Below are positions 1 through 10,912 of a stretch of 64,000 bases of DNA, piece by piece. Made by a program: the position numbers and the translations under genes. A model generated the notes under the pieces. That model saw nothing but the letters and a program-made list of their open reading frames with translations. It was not told the DNA's origin and did not search any database. The DNA is from Thysanoteuthis rhombus (lineage: Eukaryota; Mollusca; Cephalopoda; Oegopsida; Thysanoteuthidae): assembly GCA_963457665.1 (NCBI GenBank), contig OY735206.1, positions 20,234,651 to 20,298,650 of the forward strand. The letters are read 5' to 3'. Every line of letters starts with the position of its first letter. The first letter of the stretch is position 1.

Positions 1-319
1 GGAAATGAATGCTCACAAGTGATAATATATAGGGACTGTTGCCTTAAATACTGATTTTGTTATGATTTTAAAGATTTTTTCCTTTGTTCCTTAACCTTTG
101 ATCACCAAGTCCGTTGCAAAAATATAAGTTGTTTGTTGATTGTTTTTCCCTGATTAAGCCGTAACTTTTGCAAAATATAGCCATATAGTCTAGAAATAAG
201 CTGCCAAGAAAATTAGCAGTTTAATTTATATCTATACATATCCAGGTATGTGAATGCGTAGGAATATAGATAGGAATATGTGTGCATTTATGAATCTGCT
301 TTCCTATACACACATACAA

Positions 320-322
<3 letters not shown>
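1..322. other. AT-rich sequence, nothing recognised
   Basis: No open frame, repeat or RNA signal that I can support before the first microsatellite. Confidence 0.5.
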
Positions 323-389
<67 letters not shown>

Positions 390-494
390 GTGTGTGTATG
401 TGTGTGTGTGTGTGTGTGCACAGATACATATGCAAATCGATATATATGCATATAAAGATATATATGTATACTCTCTCTCTCTCTCTCTCTCTCT
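323..494. repeat. Compound microsatellite (TA)n-(TG)n-(CT)n
   Basis: About 32 TA units run to 386, then TG units at 389-419, an AT-rich spacer, and CT units at 471-494. A short second TG run lies at 549-562. Open frames here on both strands encode only Ile-Tyr, His-Thr and Ser-Leu dipeptide runs and are not genes. Confidence 0.97.
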
Positions 495-779
495 TTCTCA
501 AGCACATATATATGGAGAGAAAGTTGGGAGAGGGAGAGAAATGTCTATGTGTGTGTGTGTGTATAATTTGCATTACAAAGAGCAATCATCTTGGATTAAA
601 TTTTGTTTTTGATTCCTTATATTCAAGTACGCACTTAGGTCTTTATTCCCTTACACTCTCCTTTTCTTTTTAGATTCGTTGCTTATTTTTGGGGACTGTC
701 ATTTTCCCTTTTCTCTTTCAGTTGTTTTTTTCTCTCCTCTTCCTTCTCAGTTTCGCATATTTTGTATCCCAACGTCAGA

Positions 780-830
780 GACTTGGGAACCAACACAGAC
801 AGTTTTATAGACGCTTTTATTGATATTACC
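780..830 (+). repeat. 51-bp dispersed repeat, copy 1
   Basis: Starts GACTTGGGAACCAA, continues through ACAGTTTTATA and ends near TTTATTGATATTACC. It matches 3041-3091 with few differences. Both copies lie beside TA microsatellites. The parent element is not recognised; it could be an LTR or SINE end. Confidence 0.5.
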
Positions 831-923
831 GATACATATATATATATGTAAATTCTTGTCCATATAAATATATATATAAAGATATATGTGTATGCGTATA
901 TATTGGCACAGAAAAATGGATAA

Positions 924-927
<4 letters not shown>

Positions 928-1007
<80 letters not shown>

Positions 1008-1044
1008 CTGCATACGCATTTGTTTGTCCATATGTGAGTTAGAA

Positions 1045-1110
<66 letters not shown>
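928..1110. repeat. Two (TA)n arrays
   Basis: TA runs at 928-1007 (with isolated CA interruptions) and 1049-1110 are separated by about 40 bp of ordinary sequence. The long frames through them on both strands are Ile-Tyr repeats. Confidence 0.97.
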
Positions 1111-1111
<1 letters not shown>

Positions 1112-1248
1112 TAAAAAGCTTTTGAGCTTTGAGCACCAAACATTAAAAAACCTTTTCATGTTATTTTTTGTGTCGCTAGTCACATATTTCCCAATATCCG
1201 TCAATGCAATTCATGTCATTTTTTCTTCAGTGTTTTTCCTGTTCCATA

Positions 1249-1275
1249 CGCACACACACACACATACACACACAA
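1249..1275. repeat. (CA)n microsatellite
   Basis: Short CA run interrupted by one TA. Confidence 0.9.
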
Positions 1276-1279
1276 ATAT

Positions 1280-1745
1280 GTATATGCGATTTTTTTTACA
1301 CAGTATTTCCCAAAATTAATGAAATCTAATTACAGTGAATTCATTCATTCTTTCCAACGAATTTGTACGTATTCATTTGTCTGCTCGTATGTCTGTCTAT
1401 TTGTCTGTCTGTTTGTCCGTCTCTCACCAGAATAATTTCAAAAATTGATCAACGTCAATTGCCCTCATTCACTTCTAATAACGAAGTTCAAAGAATTGTA
1501 TGTATTCAATCGTTGTCTGCATATCCGTCTATCCGCCTGCCCTTTCTTTTTTACGCACAATTTTCGAAATTTCATGAATCACAATTGTAGTTCCCAAAAG
1601 ATATCAATGAAATGGTGGGCAATAAGCTTCAAAAAAAGTGATTAAATAATGTGCATAATGCTCTTTTACAGGAATTGAGCACTCTGGTGGATGAGGAACT
1701 TCTGTGTAAAAACAAATATATCGCTTAAATCCAGCCTTACTGACT
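1280..1745. other. Pyrimidine-rich intergenic sequence
   Basis: CTGT/TTGT-rich stretches (for example 1377-1420) but no recognisable gene or transposon. Confidence 0.4.
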
Positions 1746-1926
1746 GTCCAGTTCCGTAGTAGAGGTACGATATCGGCCTACGGGTCTAAAGTGAAGGTTT
1801 CAATTCTGCCTCCCGGTACTATAGCCACACTGAAGAGATGTAATACATCGAAACATCTGTCTGTGGATGACACAAAAATATATATATACATATATTTTTA
1901 TACATATATATACATATATATATATG
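1746..1926 (+). mobile_element. tRNA-derived SINE with (TA)n tail
   Basis: A box-B-like motif, AGGTTTCAATTCTG, lies at 1795-1808, and a box-A-like stretch (GTAGTAGAGGTA) lies about 37 bp upstream, the spacing of an internal RNA polymerase III promoter in a tRNA head. The following body (GAAGAGATGTAATACATC) ends in an interrupted TA run to 1926. The head is too diverged to name the parent tRNA and lacks a paired acceptor stem, so it is a retroposon rather than a functional tRNA. Confidence 0.5.
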
Positions 1927-1929
1927 AAC

Positions 1930-2492
1930 GGAGTCTCATGTCATAAACGAAAAATGGATGTTTAGTGAGAATATGTTCTTCAAAAATTATCACGTCAACC
2001 AGTGAGTTCGTATGTGCACCCCTAATCTCGCTGCTATCTTGCACACTTCACCGAACGCAAGTTACCGCTATTGTCAGCCAGCAATGCTGAGAGTTTCCTT
2101 GAATGGTGAGCCAAACCAGTCTTATTGCAAGCAACAAAACCTCAATTAGAAATATTCATCTCGGTGTTGAAAGCGTTTCTGTTCAAAGGCGTCAATTATT
2201 GTGAAGCAGTTCCTACTCTACGCATTTCGATTTTTTGCAAGTCCTTCCAACAAGGAAAAATTAATGTCATCACATACTTATCTTCGAGCTTCTCCTTATA
2301 TCAAAGAAGGATCCTGTCAACTGAGCCAGGGTATCCTGGCCATGACAGAAAAGCTTCTTTGGGATCCTGTCATTTTCCACCCTGAGTAGGTGTCCCGACC
2401 ATTTCATTTGGACTTTGACATAAAAAGAGAATAAATGAAGAGCACAGTCTCTGAGATGGTCGAGATTTTGTCAGGATTGGAAGCCGACACAG
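1930..2492. other. No recognised gene
   Basis: Two overlapping plus-strand frames of 62-86 codons at 2125-2389 lack any known domain. A 15-bp direct repeat (GGATCCTGTCA around 2310 and 2363) is the only structure seen. Confidence 0.35.
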
Positions 2493-2494
2493 GC

Positions 2495-2496
<2 letters not shown>

Positions 2497-2563
<67 letters not shown>

Positions 2564-2666
2564 TATTGAGATAGAGAGGGAGAAAGACAGAGAAAAACAT
2601 TTATATTCATTTGTTCTATCCCTGATATTGCGCACTCTCCGTGCATAGATCCTTCAACAACCCCCA

Positions 2667-2739
<73 letters not shown>
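2497..2739. repeat. (TA)n arrays with an (AG)n tail
   Basis: TA run 2497-2567, about 100 bp of unique sequence, TA run 2671-2706, then AG units to 2739. Confidence 0.96.
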
Positions 2740-2743
<4 letters not shown>

Positions 2744-3040
2744 TACATATTGAGATCTGTTCACTTGTACAAATGCAAGAGAAGATTACCTATTTTTAAT
2801 GAAAAATGTATGAAAAGAAAATTTTCCTCCATATATATGTATGTAAAGTACTTATACATATGTATAGGGATATATATGTATAAAGTTGCATATAGAAATA
2901 AACACACACACACACAGACACACATATATTCTCTCACACGTAAGTATATATATTAACATATGTATGTGTCTGTGCCTGCGCGTATATACGTGAATATAAG
3001 TGTAAATATTTATTTTTTACTACGGTTCCTATTCGTTGGT

Positions 3041-3091
3041 GACTTGTAAACCAATAGAGACAGTTTTATACGTACGTTTATTGCGATGACC
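3041..3091 (+). repeat. 51-bp dispersed repeat, copy 2
   Basis: GACTTGTAAACCAATAGAGACAGTTTTATA and the following TTTATTGCGATGACC match 780-830. Confidence 0.5.
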
Positions 3092-3459
3092 CCAGATTAC
3101 GCTCTTTTTAATATGGCGTCTGGAAACAACATTTTTTGTGTCTGCTTCATATCCACTTTGAAAAACACTACTTGTTTCGTTAATCGCCCACGGTGTTATT
3201 TTATAGTCACTGTTCTTTATTATTCTTTCTTTTATAGTTCCGTTGATTATTTCCTAAGATTTTTTCTTTGTTTTAATTCAATTCTACTTCTGACCCATAA
3301 CCATAGTTACATTTGCATGTACATTTCACAAACTAAATGTAACAACTATTATGGGACAAAGGTAATATTAAAGTTTTATCTATTCTTACGCCCGATTGAC
3401 TAATATCTTTTATCCCTGCCAACCGAGTTGAAAGTGGTATATGTATTCACTCACGTCTC

Positions 3460-4760
3460 TTTGTTGGTCTGCACAATGTCTCCAAAAGTTCTAAATGAAT
3501 TCTGATGACATTTTGAAAATGTGTGGGAAACGGACTTAAAAAGAATTGATTGAACTTTGATGTGGAATCAGGAATATGTCTCCGGTTAAGAGATATTTTT
3601 TCTAATAAGACGAGGTCAACAATAGTTAAAAATAAAGAAAATCGGAACACAGTTACTTCCCTTGATCATTGCTAAATATCAACTGATTTTCTGTTGTTTT
3701 AATTTGATAACGTTTTGTATACGCCTAGGCTCAATGGTCGATCAATATCTTTTACCTCTCCCAAGTTGGAAGAGATATACGTATTCATATGGGTACGTCT
3801 CTTTGTCCACAAAAGATTGCTAAAAGCTTTCCATGAATTTTTGTGATTGGAGACATTCTTGCTTATATTAGGGAATCGTGGACATATGCTGGAAATCAAT
3901 AGAATACAGTTACCCCCCTTTCAATGTAAAATATTTCTATTCTGTTTTTATTTAGTTCGAGGCATTGGTAGATGAATGCATTCTCTGAGTGCTTTCTAGT
4001 TTTATTTTAATATTAAGGTTTTCATAGACTATCACTCACAGGAATATATTTCATTCGATAGTCTTTGCCTGTCTCTGTTCTCTATTATTACTATCTTTTT
4101 TCACCGTCGTTCTCTTTGTTTTAATTGATATTAAAGCATTATCTAGGGTTACACCCTACTGACCAGCATTTTTTACTTCTTTGATTTTTTATGGGATACT
4201 TCAATCATTGTAGGCAGTATAGTCAGATTACTTTTCTCGTCTTTTACTCATATTTCACGGCATTTTGACCGGGTACCTTCTGGCCTTCTCTCCATTCTTC
4301 TTGTAAAATATAGGAATATAGAAAAGTTTTTGTTTAATGAAATATCAGGGAGTATAAGGAGAGAAACATACGTATCAGGAGGATACTTGTCCGAAACAGT
4401 GTGAGGAAATGAGCAACATAGACGAGAAAAATAGTCCGACTATGCCATAAACAATGATTGGATGAGTTATATGCATGTAATCTCTTCTGTTTGTCATCAG
4501 AATATCCCCAAAGGTTCTCAGTGAAGTTCAATGTAACATTCCGAAAGTGTAGGCCATTAGCTAAGAAAGAACTGATAGAGTTTAGGGGCTGATCCAAGAC
4601 GTTTTTCGATGGAGTGATATTTTCTGAAATTATATTTTCAAGTATCAAATAATATTTGTTCACGCAATATACCCAGAAGTTCTAACGAGTTTCAATGACA
4701 TTTCGAGGAAAGGTTATCAATGGGCTAAGGAAGATTTGATATTATTTGAGAGCAGATAAA
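3460..4760. repeat. Array of diverged units with a shared 60-100 bp motif
   Basis: Four diverged units share an order of motifs: a polypyrimidine ACGTCTCTTTGT, then TCTCCAAAAGTTCTAAATGA, a TTTTGATGACATTT block, then GGACTTAAAAAGAATTGATT and an AGGGGCAGATC-like block. They start near 3465, 3790, 4485 and 4655. Further units lie at 6440-6660 and 31430-31530. No terminal repeats or coding capacity are apparent. The layout resembles a short-period decayed satellite or fragments of a non-autonomous element. Confidence 0.45.
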
Positions 4761-4769
4761 GATTTTTTT

Positions 4770-5780
4770 TCTTTTCCGTTGTGATATATCTTCATATATC
4801 AAGACAAAGGTCTAAAACTATACATAACAAGAACTTGCACGGTGAACTGCTCTGCAGCATGGCTGTATATAAAATGATTTTCATTCAGATTTTAGCGATT
4901 GAATAATGATGACAGGAGTACGGGCTCTCTGAATGCTTCCTAGATCCTCTCTGGTTTCCAGTTTTCTCTTCTGTTTTTTTCATTTTTTTCTCTGACTTTC
5001 GAACAATCACAGCTATCAAATATGACAGAAAGATCTATCCAGTTCTATATTCTATATATCCTTGCGTTTGTTGGTATGTTCCAGCTCTTCTGGTTACACT
5101 ATTGTGGCTACAGTCTTGAAAACTGGCTTAAATACTCCACTAAACCTATTCAAAAACACCAATGATGCCTTGGGTTCACAAAAAAAGCTTCTCTGGATAG
5201 TTTTAGACCTTATTTTGACGTATTAGTAATATCATGAATCTAAAGAATCTAAATGTTTCTAGATGTCTTTCCACTCCTTGTTAATTGTTTCCCAGTGATG
5301 TCATAAATAGAATTCATTCTGACAATCTTTATCCCCGAATGGATTTTTGTACTTGACTTCAAATTTTGACCCTACGGTTGTTCATTTATTGACTGTGATA
5401 GCACGTTTTCTTTAACTTCATATTTCCTTTCTTTTTTTAAAAATCTCTTTCTTCTTCTATCAGAACCCTCTTCCTTTCCAGGGTTTCTTTCGTTGACCCA
5501 AAAGGTTTTTTCTTTCATCATATTCACAAGTTGATATTAGTATAAAATAAGGCTATAATATTGAGGTAATAGTCGGCGAAACGGTTTCTCAATCTTTTTT
5601 TAATCAGGCTATCCAATTTTATGACTTGTTGAAAGAATTGTTCCCATAAGAATCCTTGATGACTCTAAGATGACATTTTACATACATTATTAATTCAATG
5701 TGAACCTTGTGCTTGATCTTTGGCTGTCAATTATCAATATTTGAATTGCTATTCTGGGGTTTTAGCCTCATATCTCTTTG
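4770..5780. other. No recognised gene
   Basis: AT-rich single-copy-looking sequence with only short frames. Confidence 0.4.
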
Positions 5781-5783
5781 CAT

Positions 5784-5784
5784 G

Positions 5785-5879
<95 letters not shown>
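5784..5879. repeat. (CA)n-(TA)n microsatellite
   Basis: Seven CA units run directly into about 40 TA units. Confidence 0.97.
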
Positions 5880-5882
<3 letters not shown>

Positions 5883-6439
5883 TTCTAATCCTCTGCTTTT
5901 TCAATATTTAATTGATAGTGCTAATGTCACATTTCAACCAAATATGAGGTAAGAAAGTACAACAGCATATCATCCATTCCATATGAGATGATCGGAGAAA
6001 GCTTTCTAGCTGTATCTATAAATAATAATAAACGATTCTTTTCATTTCAGCTCTTTCAAACTTGTATTTGCTTTCATTATCATATTTTAGTTGAATATAT
6101 GTTCTTCTTGGATGTTTTCAGCGGAAGATTTTATATGACAGTCAAGAAATTGTAAGGCGATTATTAACCCCTCAAATTACGCCCCTTGGAGACAATTTTA
6201 CCTCCGTTGAGGATGACTTGTCAATAGGACTAGTTGGCTAATCATTTCTCTACAATAAAGAAAACCTGCTAATGATATTCACAAAGTTTAGCTTAGATCT
6301 CTTCTGGTTATCGAATAAATCAATCATTTTCCTGATATCAAGAAGATCAAGACAAATAATATCACCAACGAAATATCGTGGATTCATAGAATAAGCTAAG
6401 GATTTTCCCCTCTCTGACATTATGGTTATATACCTGTTC

Positions 6440-6665
6440 CATAGAATATCTCCGAAGGTTCTAAATGATTTTCATTGAAATTCTCTGGAAAGCATGTGTG
6501 TGGGGGCACAGGGGTAATGGATTGCAAAAAAACATCTGATCTGGGTGGGGTGAATCCTGAGAATATTTGTTCCTCCATCATTGCCACATGTCAACACAAT
6601 GCATTATCTCAAAAAGTTCTCAATGAATTCTATACGCATTTCGTCCTCAGGGAGACCACGTATAG
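6440..6665. repeat. Further copies of the 3.5-kb unit
   Basis: GAATATCTCCGAAGGTTCTA at about 6446 and AAAAAGTTCTCAATGAATTC at about 6611 match the units at 3465 and 4490. A 64-codon frame through them has no known domain. Confidence 0.45.
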
Positions 6666-6669
6666 GTGA

Positions 6670-7327
6670 AATACGTGTTTAGAAAGAAAAAGAAACTTCG
6701 TTTTAGCAGAAATTAGGGATCGGTCAGCTAATCACAGACCCCTTTCACGGATAAGCTAACAAAGATACCATGATGACTTGGCAGGAATGAAGAGAGATTT
6801 GAATGGTAGCAGCAGTTGGATAGAGAGACACCCGGAGCGGATACATGTCTCCCAGTCAGCAGTTGGTTGGTGAGGGTGGAGAGGTAGTAGAGAAAGTAGC
6901 TAGTAGATTGGTGTCGAATCGCATGTGAGTATGAATTTTGGAAAACCCCTTTCAACCTTTCCCCTACTGTCAAATCTGAACTCTTGATTTTCCTCTCCAA
7001 ATCTTTGTCCAGCTTTTTTGCATGTTGTTATCGTTTTTTATTCTTCGGGAGCCGCTCTTGTGACTTCAACGAAACTATTCAAATCACGATAGCTTTTTGT
7101 CAGTTATTGTAGCACATGCAGATATACGTTTCAGATTAGGTCTGAAGAAGAATTGATTAAATGTAGGGAGCTCAGTTCACATTATCAGATAAATCAATTA
7201 CTCTTCAGAGTTCAGAAGAATTAAGAAAAATAACATAATTCCATCTTCTGATTGGAAGACAGAGGAAAATTAATTTGGGTCATAAATTACTTTTGGAACA
7301 TATCATCCTGATAATCATCTCGGTCTT
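6670..7327. other. No recognised gene
   Basis: The stretch near 7150-7220 (AGAAGAATTGATTAAATGTAGG) is again distantly related to the 3.5-kb unit; nothing else is recognised. Confidence 0.35.
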
Positions 7328-8202
7328 TTGGAATTTCAGAAAAGACAATTGGCACCGGATTTGGTCACTGCACCGACATGTCACATGGATTTGGTAAACA
7401 AGTGGATAATCGAAATAAGCGGTGAGATTAACAAGGAAGATAGATTATACCGCCCGGAGCAGGTTCAAAAAGAAAAGGTGTTATCTATGGGAAATCATAT
7501 ATGCAAGAAGTTAAAAATAATAAATTACTCAGGGGACACTTTTTCTAATGTCTTTTTTTTTCATTGGCTTCGTACACAGAATCTCTTGTTATAGCTTTTT
7601 CTAAGAATAATACGTTGCTTAAAATAGGTCGTGTTCAAGTGGCTCATTGATAACCATGTGCGAAAATTCTATCTGGAAAGTATCCGGCCATTTAATGTTA
7701 AGGGAAATAGCCAAAGAAAAGTCAATAGGACTTTCGTACCTTATATATTACTCTCCATGGCACCTCACACGCTTATTATAGTGTCCCTTCCGCTCTTCAA
7801 AATACTCTACAAAACGTTTTTTTGGAATCATCAACAGCTGCCCCGTTGTATTCTCCTGAATCGTGTAGATGTTTTAAAATCTCTGTACAAGATTAGGAGA
7901 ATGATTCAATCAGTTGTTTTGAATGCAATGTTCACACAACACACATGCTCACTGAATAGTGTAACCATTTAGCAAGATTGCTGGTCGATTTCTCTACCCA
8001 GAGGAATTATCATCTTCTCCAATGTGCCATTCAAATAAGTTATTTGCTCACAGTAGCATTTAACTGTGTCAGTTCATCCAGGTTCCAGCAATACGTAGTG
8101 AAGGAAATCTTTTTGAATCTCACGGAACACAGAGAGGAAATCCCCCTCCAACCAACAGTAAGCAAGGCTTTTCGGACACTTTTCACATTAAGAGGAAAGT
8201 AA
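7328..8202 (+). other. Run of three short open frames, unrecognised
   Basis: Frames of 88, 113 and 74 codons at 7328-7594, 7631-7972 and 7978-8202 follow each other on the plus strand with small gaps. The middle one has a hydrophobic segment (LIIVSLPLFKILY). I recognise no domain, and Kozak context, splice pattern and codon bias give no support. This could be a decayed pseudogene or chance frames. Confidence 0.15.
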
Positions 8203-9012
8203 AAAAGGAGTTATTCATGCTACAGAATTCATACAAGTGGAAAAAGGTTCTGATACATGGTTTATTGATGTTAAAACTGTGAAATTGGAAACATTAAAAA
8301 GTTATGTTTAAAATGATGACTAAACATGACTAAAAAAGCAATAAGAGATTAAAATGACTTTGAAGAGAGAGAAACACTAATCGAAGGAAGCAATGTCCGT
8401 ATCTCGCATAAGTGAATCACCATATTTAGGAAAACTAATTGTCTAAAAAAAAAAGCTCAAGATTTTGGCATTGTTGGTTCATTATAAGCATAGAGACCCC
8501 CAAATCACTTTTTAAAAATGCAAACCAAAAAAGCTTCTTGGATGGTGCCTAGTGGTGTAGTGCAAATAAAGTTTTTAGCCCATAAAATGTAACCGAGAGT
8601 GCCTGCACCACACCCACAAACACGTGGACGCACATGCACACGCATGCATAGATACACGCGATTAACACAGATAGAAATCTGTAACCCTCTTAGCTGGTTG
8701 CTCAGGCCGTTAGTGAGGCTACGGTGATTCGATAAGAGAATTTACAAAGGACTTTCATTGGATAAGGCGGGTATTCCTTTTCGATTGAAATGCTAAATAC
8801 CTTGGATATTTCTCTAATTTCCTTGGTTTCTGATTTTATTAATAAATGGTTGTCTTTAACAGATATTCAATGTTCTGTGCCTCGCAAAAAGAGAAGGACA
8901 AGTCTTTAAACATAGACCAATTTTCTTTGGTGTCAGGTCATGAGGAACACGCTTTACTGGCATCAGAATGTTTTGTAAGACTCGTGCGCTACGCACTGCA
9001 GTTTATAGATTG
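8203..9012. other. No recognised gene
   Basis: Unique AT-rich sequence; a short CACA/CACG stretch lies at 8615-8660. Confidence 0.4.
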
Positions 9013-9690
9013 AAGGTTCAGTAAGTCATTCGATAGAAACAACTACGTGACTTTTGGCAGCATGCCGAGTCGGAAGTGAAAAAGTATAAACGATGGATAT
9101 CAATGGACAAATTATTTTCCTTGCATTTTGTTTTGGGCGGTGATCACTAAAAATCTCGATTTTTAAAAGACAAGCAAGTGATCAAATTGAACACCCTAAA
9201 CAAAAACTTTTGGGGTATGATATTCCCAAAAAACTGATATTTTCCATGTAGATTTATTGTATGATAAGGAATGAATCTTGAAAATTTCAGCCCTCTAGCT
9301 CCTCTAATGTAGCCTACAAATGTGATACATATATAGCTAGCCAGCCAACCAGCCATAAAACGTACTTAGCTATATTTTTTCTTTCGTATTTTCCTTATTA
9401 TCTGATATCTCCTTTTTTTCACCTCCTGTAAAAAGACTGTAATGGAAACAGAACCTTCTTTTACCTTTCCAATGCTTTTGCTACTTATATGTGTTTTTGA
9501 TTTTTTTTTTTAGGATTTTTACTTTTGAATAAATAGATGTATAGGATGTTATTGTAATCAGCTTGCGAAATTGCCTTTGAAAATCTCTATCATTGATGAG
9601 GACTTTGTAGTTACTCAGCAAGCCAGCTGGACAAACTTGAAAACTAAAGAAACCATGTTAAGAGTTTTGGTTAACGATTTTTGATATCTG
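9013..9690 (-). mobile_element. MITE family A, near full length with an internal insertion
   Basis: On the minus strand the copy begins at about 9690 with a decayed AACCAAAACT end and closes at 9013-9040, where the plus strand reads GGTTCAGTAAGTCATTCG then ATAGAAAC. Landmarks shared with other copies are CAGCATGCCGAG, GGGCGGTGATCACT and the GCTAGCCAGCCAACCAGCC core at 9337-9355. About 250 bp between 9360 and 9610 is absent from most copies. Confidence 0.65.
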
Positions 9691-9865
9691 AACAAATACA
9701 TCTAAAGGATTAACTAACACCGTCGAAAAGGTGGACTAGGGAACTTTAACAGTAACGTAATATAAGTGCTAATTGTGAGAGCTCAGATTTGATTGAATCA
9801 TAAAGAACTGCTGATTGATGAGAAACATTTTAATCAACCTTATAAAACCAATGCATCCTCCTTTA

Positions 9866-10206
9866 TAGAGCTGAAACATGGAACCCACCAACTGGCCTTC
9901 AAACTGAAAGCAAACGATTGTCCTTCAAACTGAGAACCATACACTATGCAGAGGAGAGAATATACTCAGCATCAGAAAAATCACAAGACGGCACATTATA
10001 GTAGAGATAAAAATAGAATCCATTAGAAAACCTAAACAGGAATTGGCTGGCCCGGCTGCAAGACAACTGCTGGACATCACGACTCACGACGTGGATCTCC
10101 AGAGATCATAGCCGAAACTCTGGCCGATAGAAAATGACGAGTCCAGAAAGTTTTGGCACTGCAACGCCCGTGATTGAGAGACCTAGCTAATCTTGGGGAA
10201 TATATA
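9866..10206 (+). mobile_element. RTE-type LINE 3' fragment (pseudogenised)
   Basis: The plus strand retains the decayed C-terminal part of an RTE-clade endonuclease/reverse transcriptase. It opens with a GAGCTGAAACATGGAAC block, corresponding to the family's TYGAETW motif. It continues through an Arg/Lys-rich stretch and a TCACGACGTGGATCTCC block (TTWISRDH motif) to an ATTGAGAGACCTAGC block near the C-terminus. Several stops and frameshifts interrupt it. Homologous fragments occur at 22003, 55325, 60785 and 61283 (plus) and at 23885, 24470, 26105 and 36917 (minus). Confidence 0.75.
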
Positions 10207-10329
10207 TAGATGGACGTTAAAATACTGATGACAGATAATGAATGATGAAATAATACAAAACAACATACTACTACATCATATTTCATCAATCGTTGAAGAT
10301 ATGTCATTGGACATAAGGCTTCATCGAGA

Positions 10330-10740
10330 AAATTTGAAACATGGAAGTGATGGGCCTTACTATATTTCACTGGCTCATAGACGAGAGGAAATGGATGCAA
10401 GCATTTCCCAAGGGCAATGATGCAAAGTTAATACGAATCGCCCCAGCCTTATTTCTGTAATGATGACAACTCGGCCATCTTGCATCTCCATCTTGCATGA
10501 GCCCGTGAGGTCCTTTGTTGGACATAGGTCTTCACCCAAAATGAGTAAGGCAAAGGGAATGATGAGCCTTACCTAGATTCGCTGGCCCAAGGCATGACAA
10601 GAGGGGCAGGGGAAAATGAATGCAAGAGAAGCGTAGTGGTGCAAAGATTGAACTCGTATTGCCGATTCCCATTCTTCGTGACGTCAACTGTTCGGCCACT
10701 TGCAGCTGCTTTATCAATTGTCGGATGCTATTTTGCACAT
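10330..10740 (+). repeat. Diverged ~230-bp tandem duplication
   Basis: Unit 1 (about 10345-10485) and unit 2 (about 10570-10715) share GCCTTAC, TTCACTGGC/TTCGCTGGCC, a GAGAGGAAATGGATGCAAG/GGGGAAAATGAATGCAAG block, AATCGCC/ATTGCCGATTCC and AACTCGGCCA/TGTTCGGCCACTTGCA in the same order. The intervening 10500-10545 resembles the inverted tail of the RTE fragment (TTTGTTGGACATAGGTCTTC). Confidence 0.55.
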
Positions 10741-10912
10741 TTTCCCAGCAGAATTCAGAAATGGAGTGCTTCTTTGTTCTTCTAAAGGAAAGCAAAGATA
10801 ACATCGAATGGATATCATTGATTAGAAAGATGAAAAGAGATTTTTTTCTTTCCTTTGGTTTTGAATAAAAGGGGCAATAGTGTCCAGCCCAAGCGATGAG
10901 ATAGCAATACAT

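Noticed and set aside
221..1204. Several 60-139 codon frames on both strands
   Set aside because: They consist of Ile-Tyr, His-Thr, Cys-Val and Ser-Leu repeats translated from TA, CA/TG and CT microsatellites.
7328..8202. Three consecutive frames as exons of a gene
   Set aside because: No domain, and junctions do not show convincing GT/AG phase continuity; kept only as an unrecognised run.
10212..10240. CTGATGA at about 10215 as a hammerhead core
   Set aside because: The following sequence cannot form stem II and lacks a GAA before a stem III.
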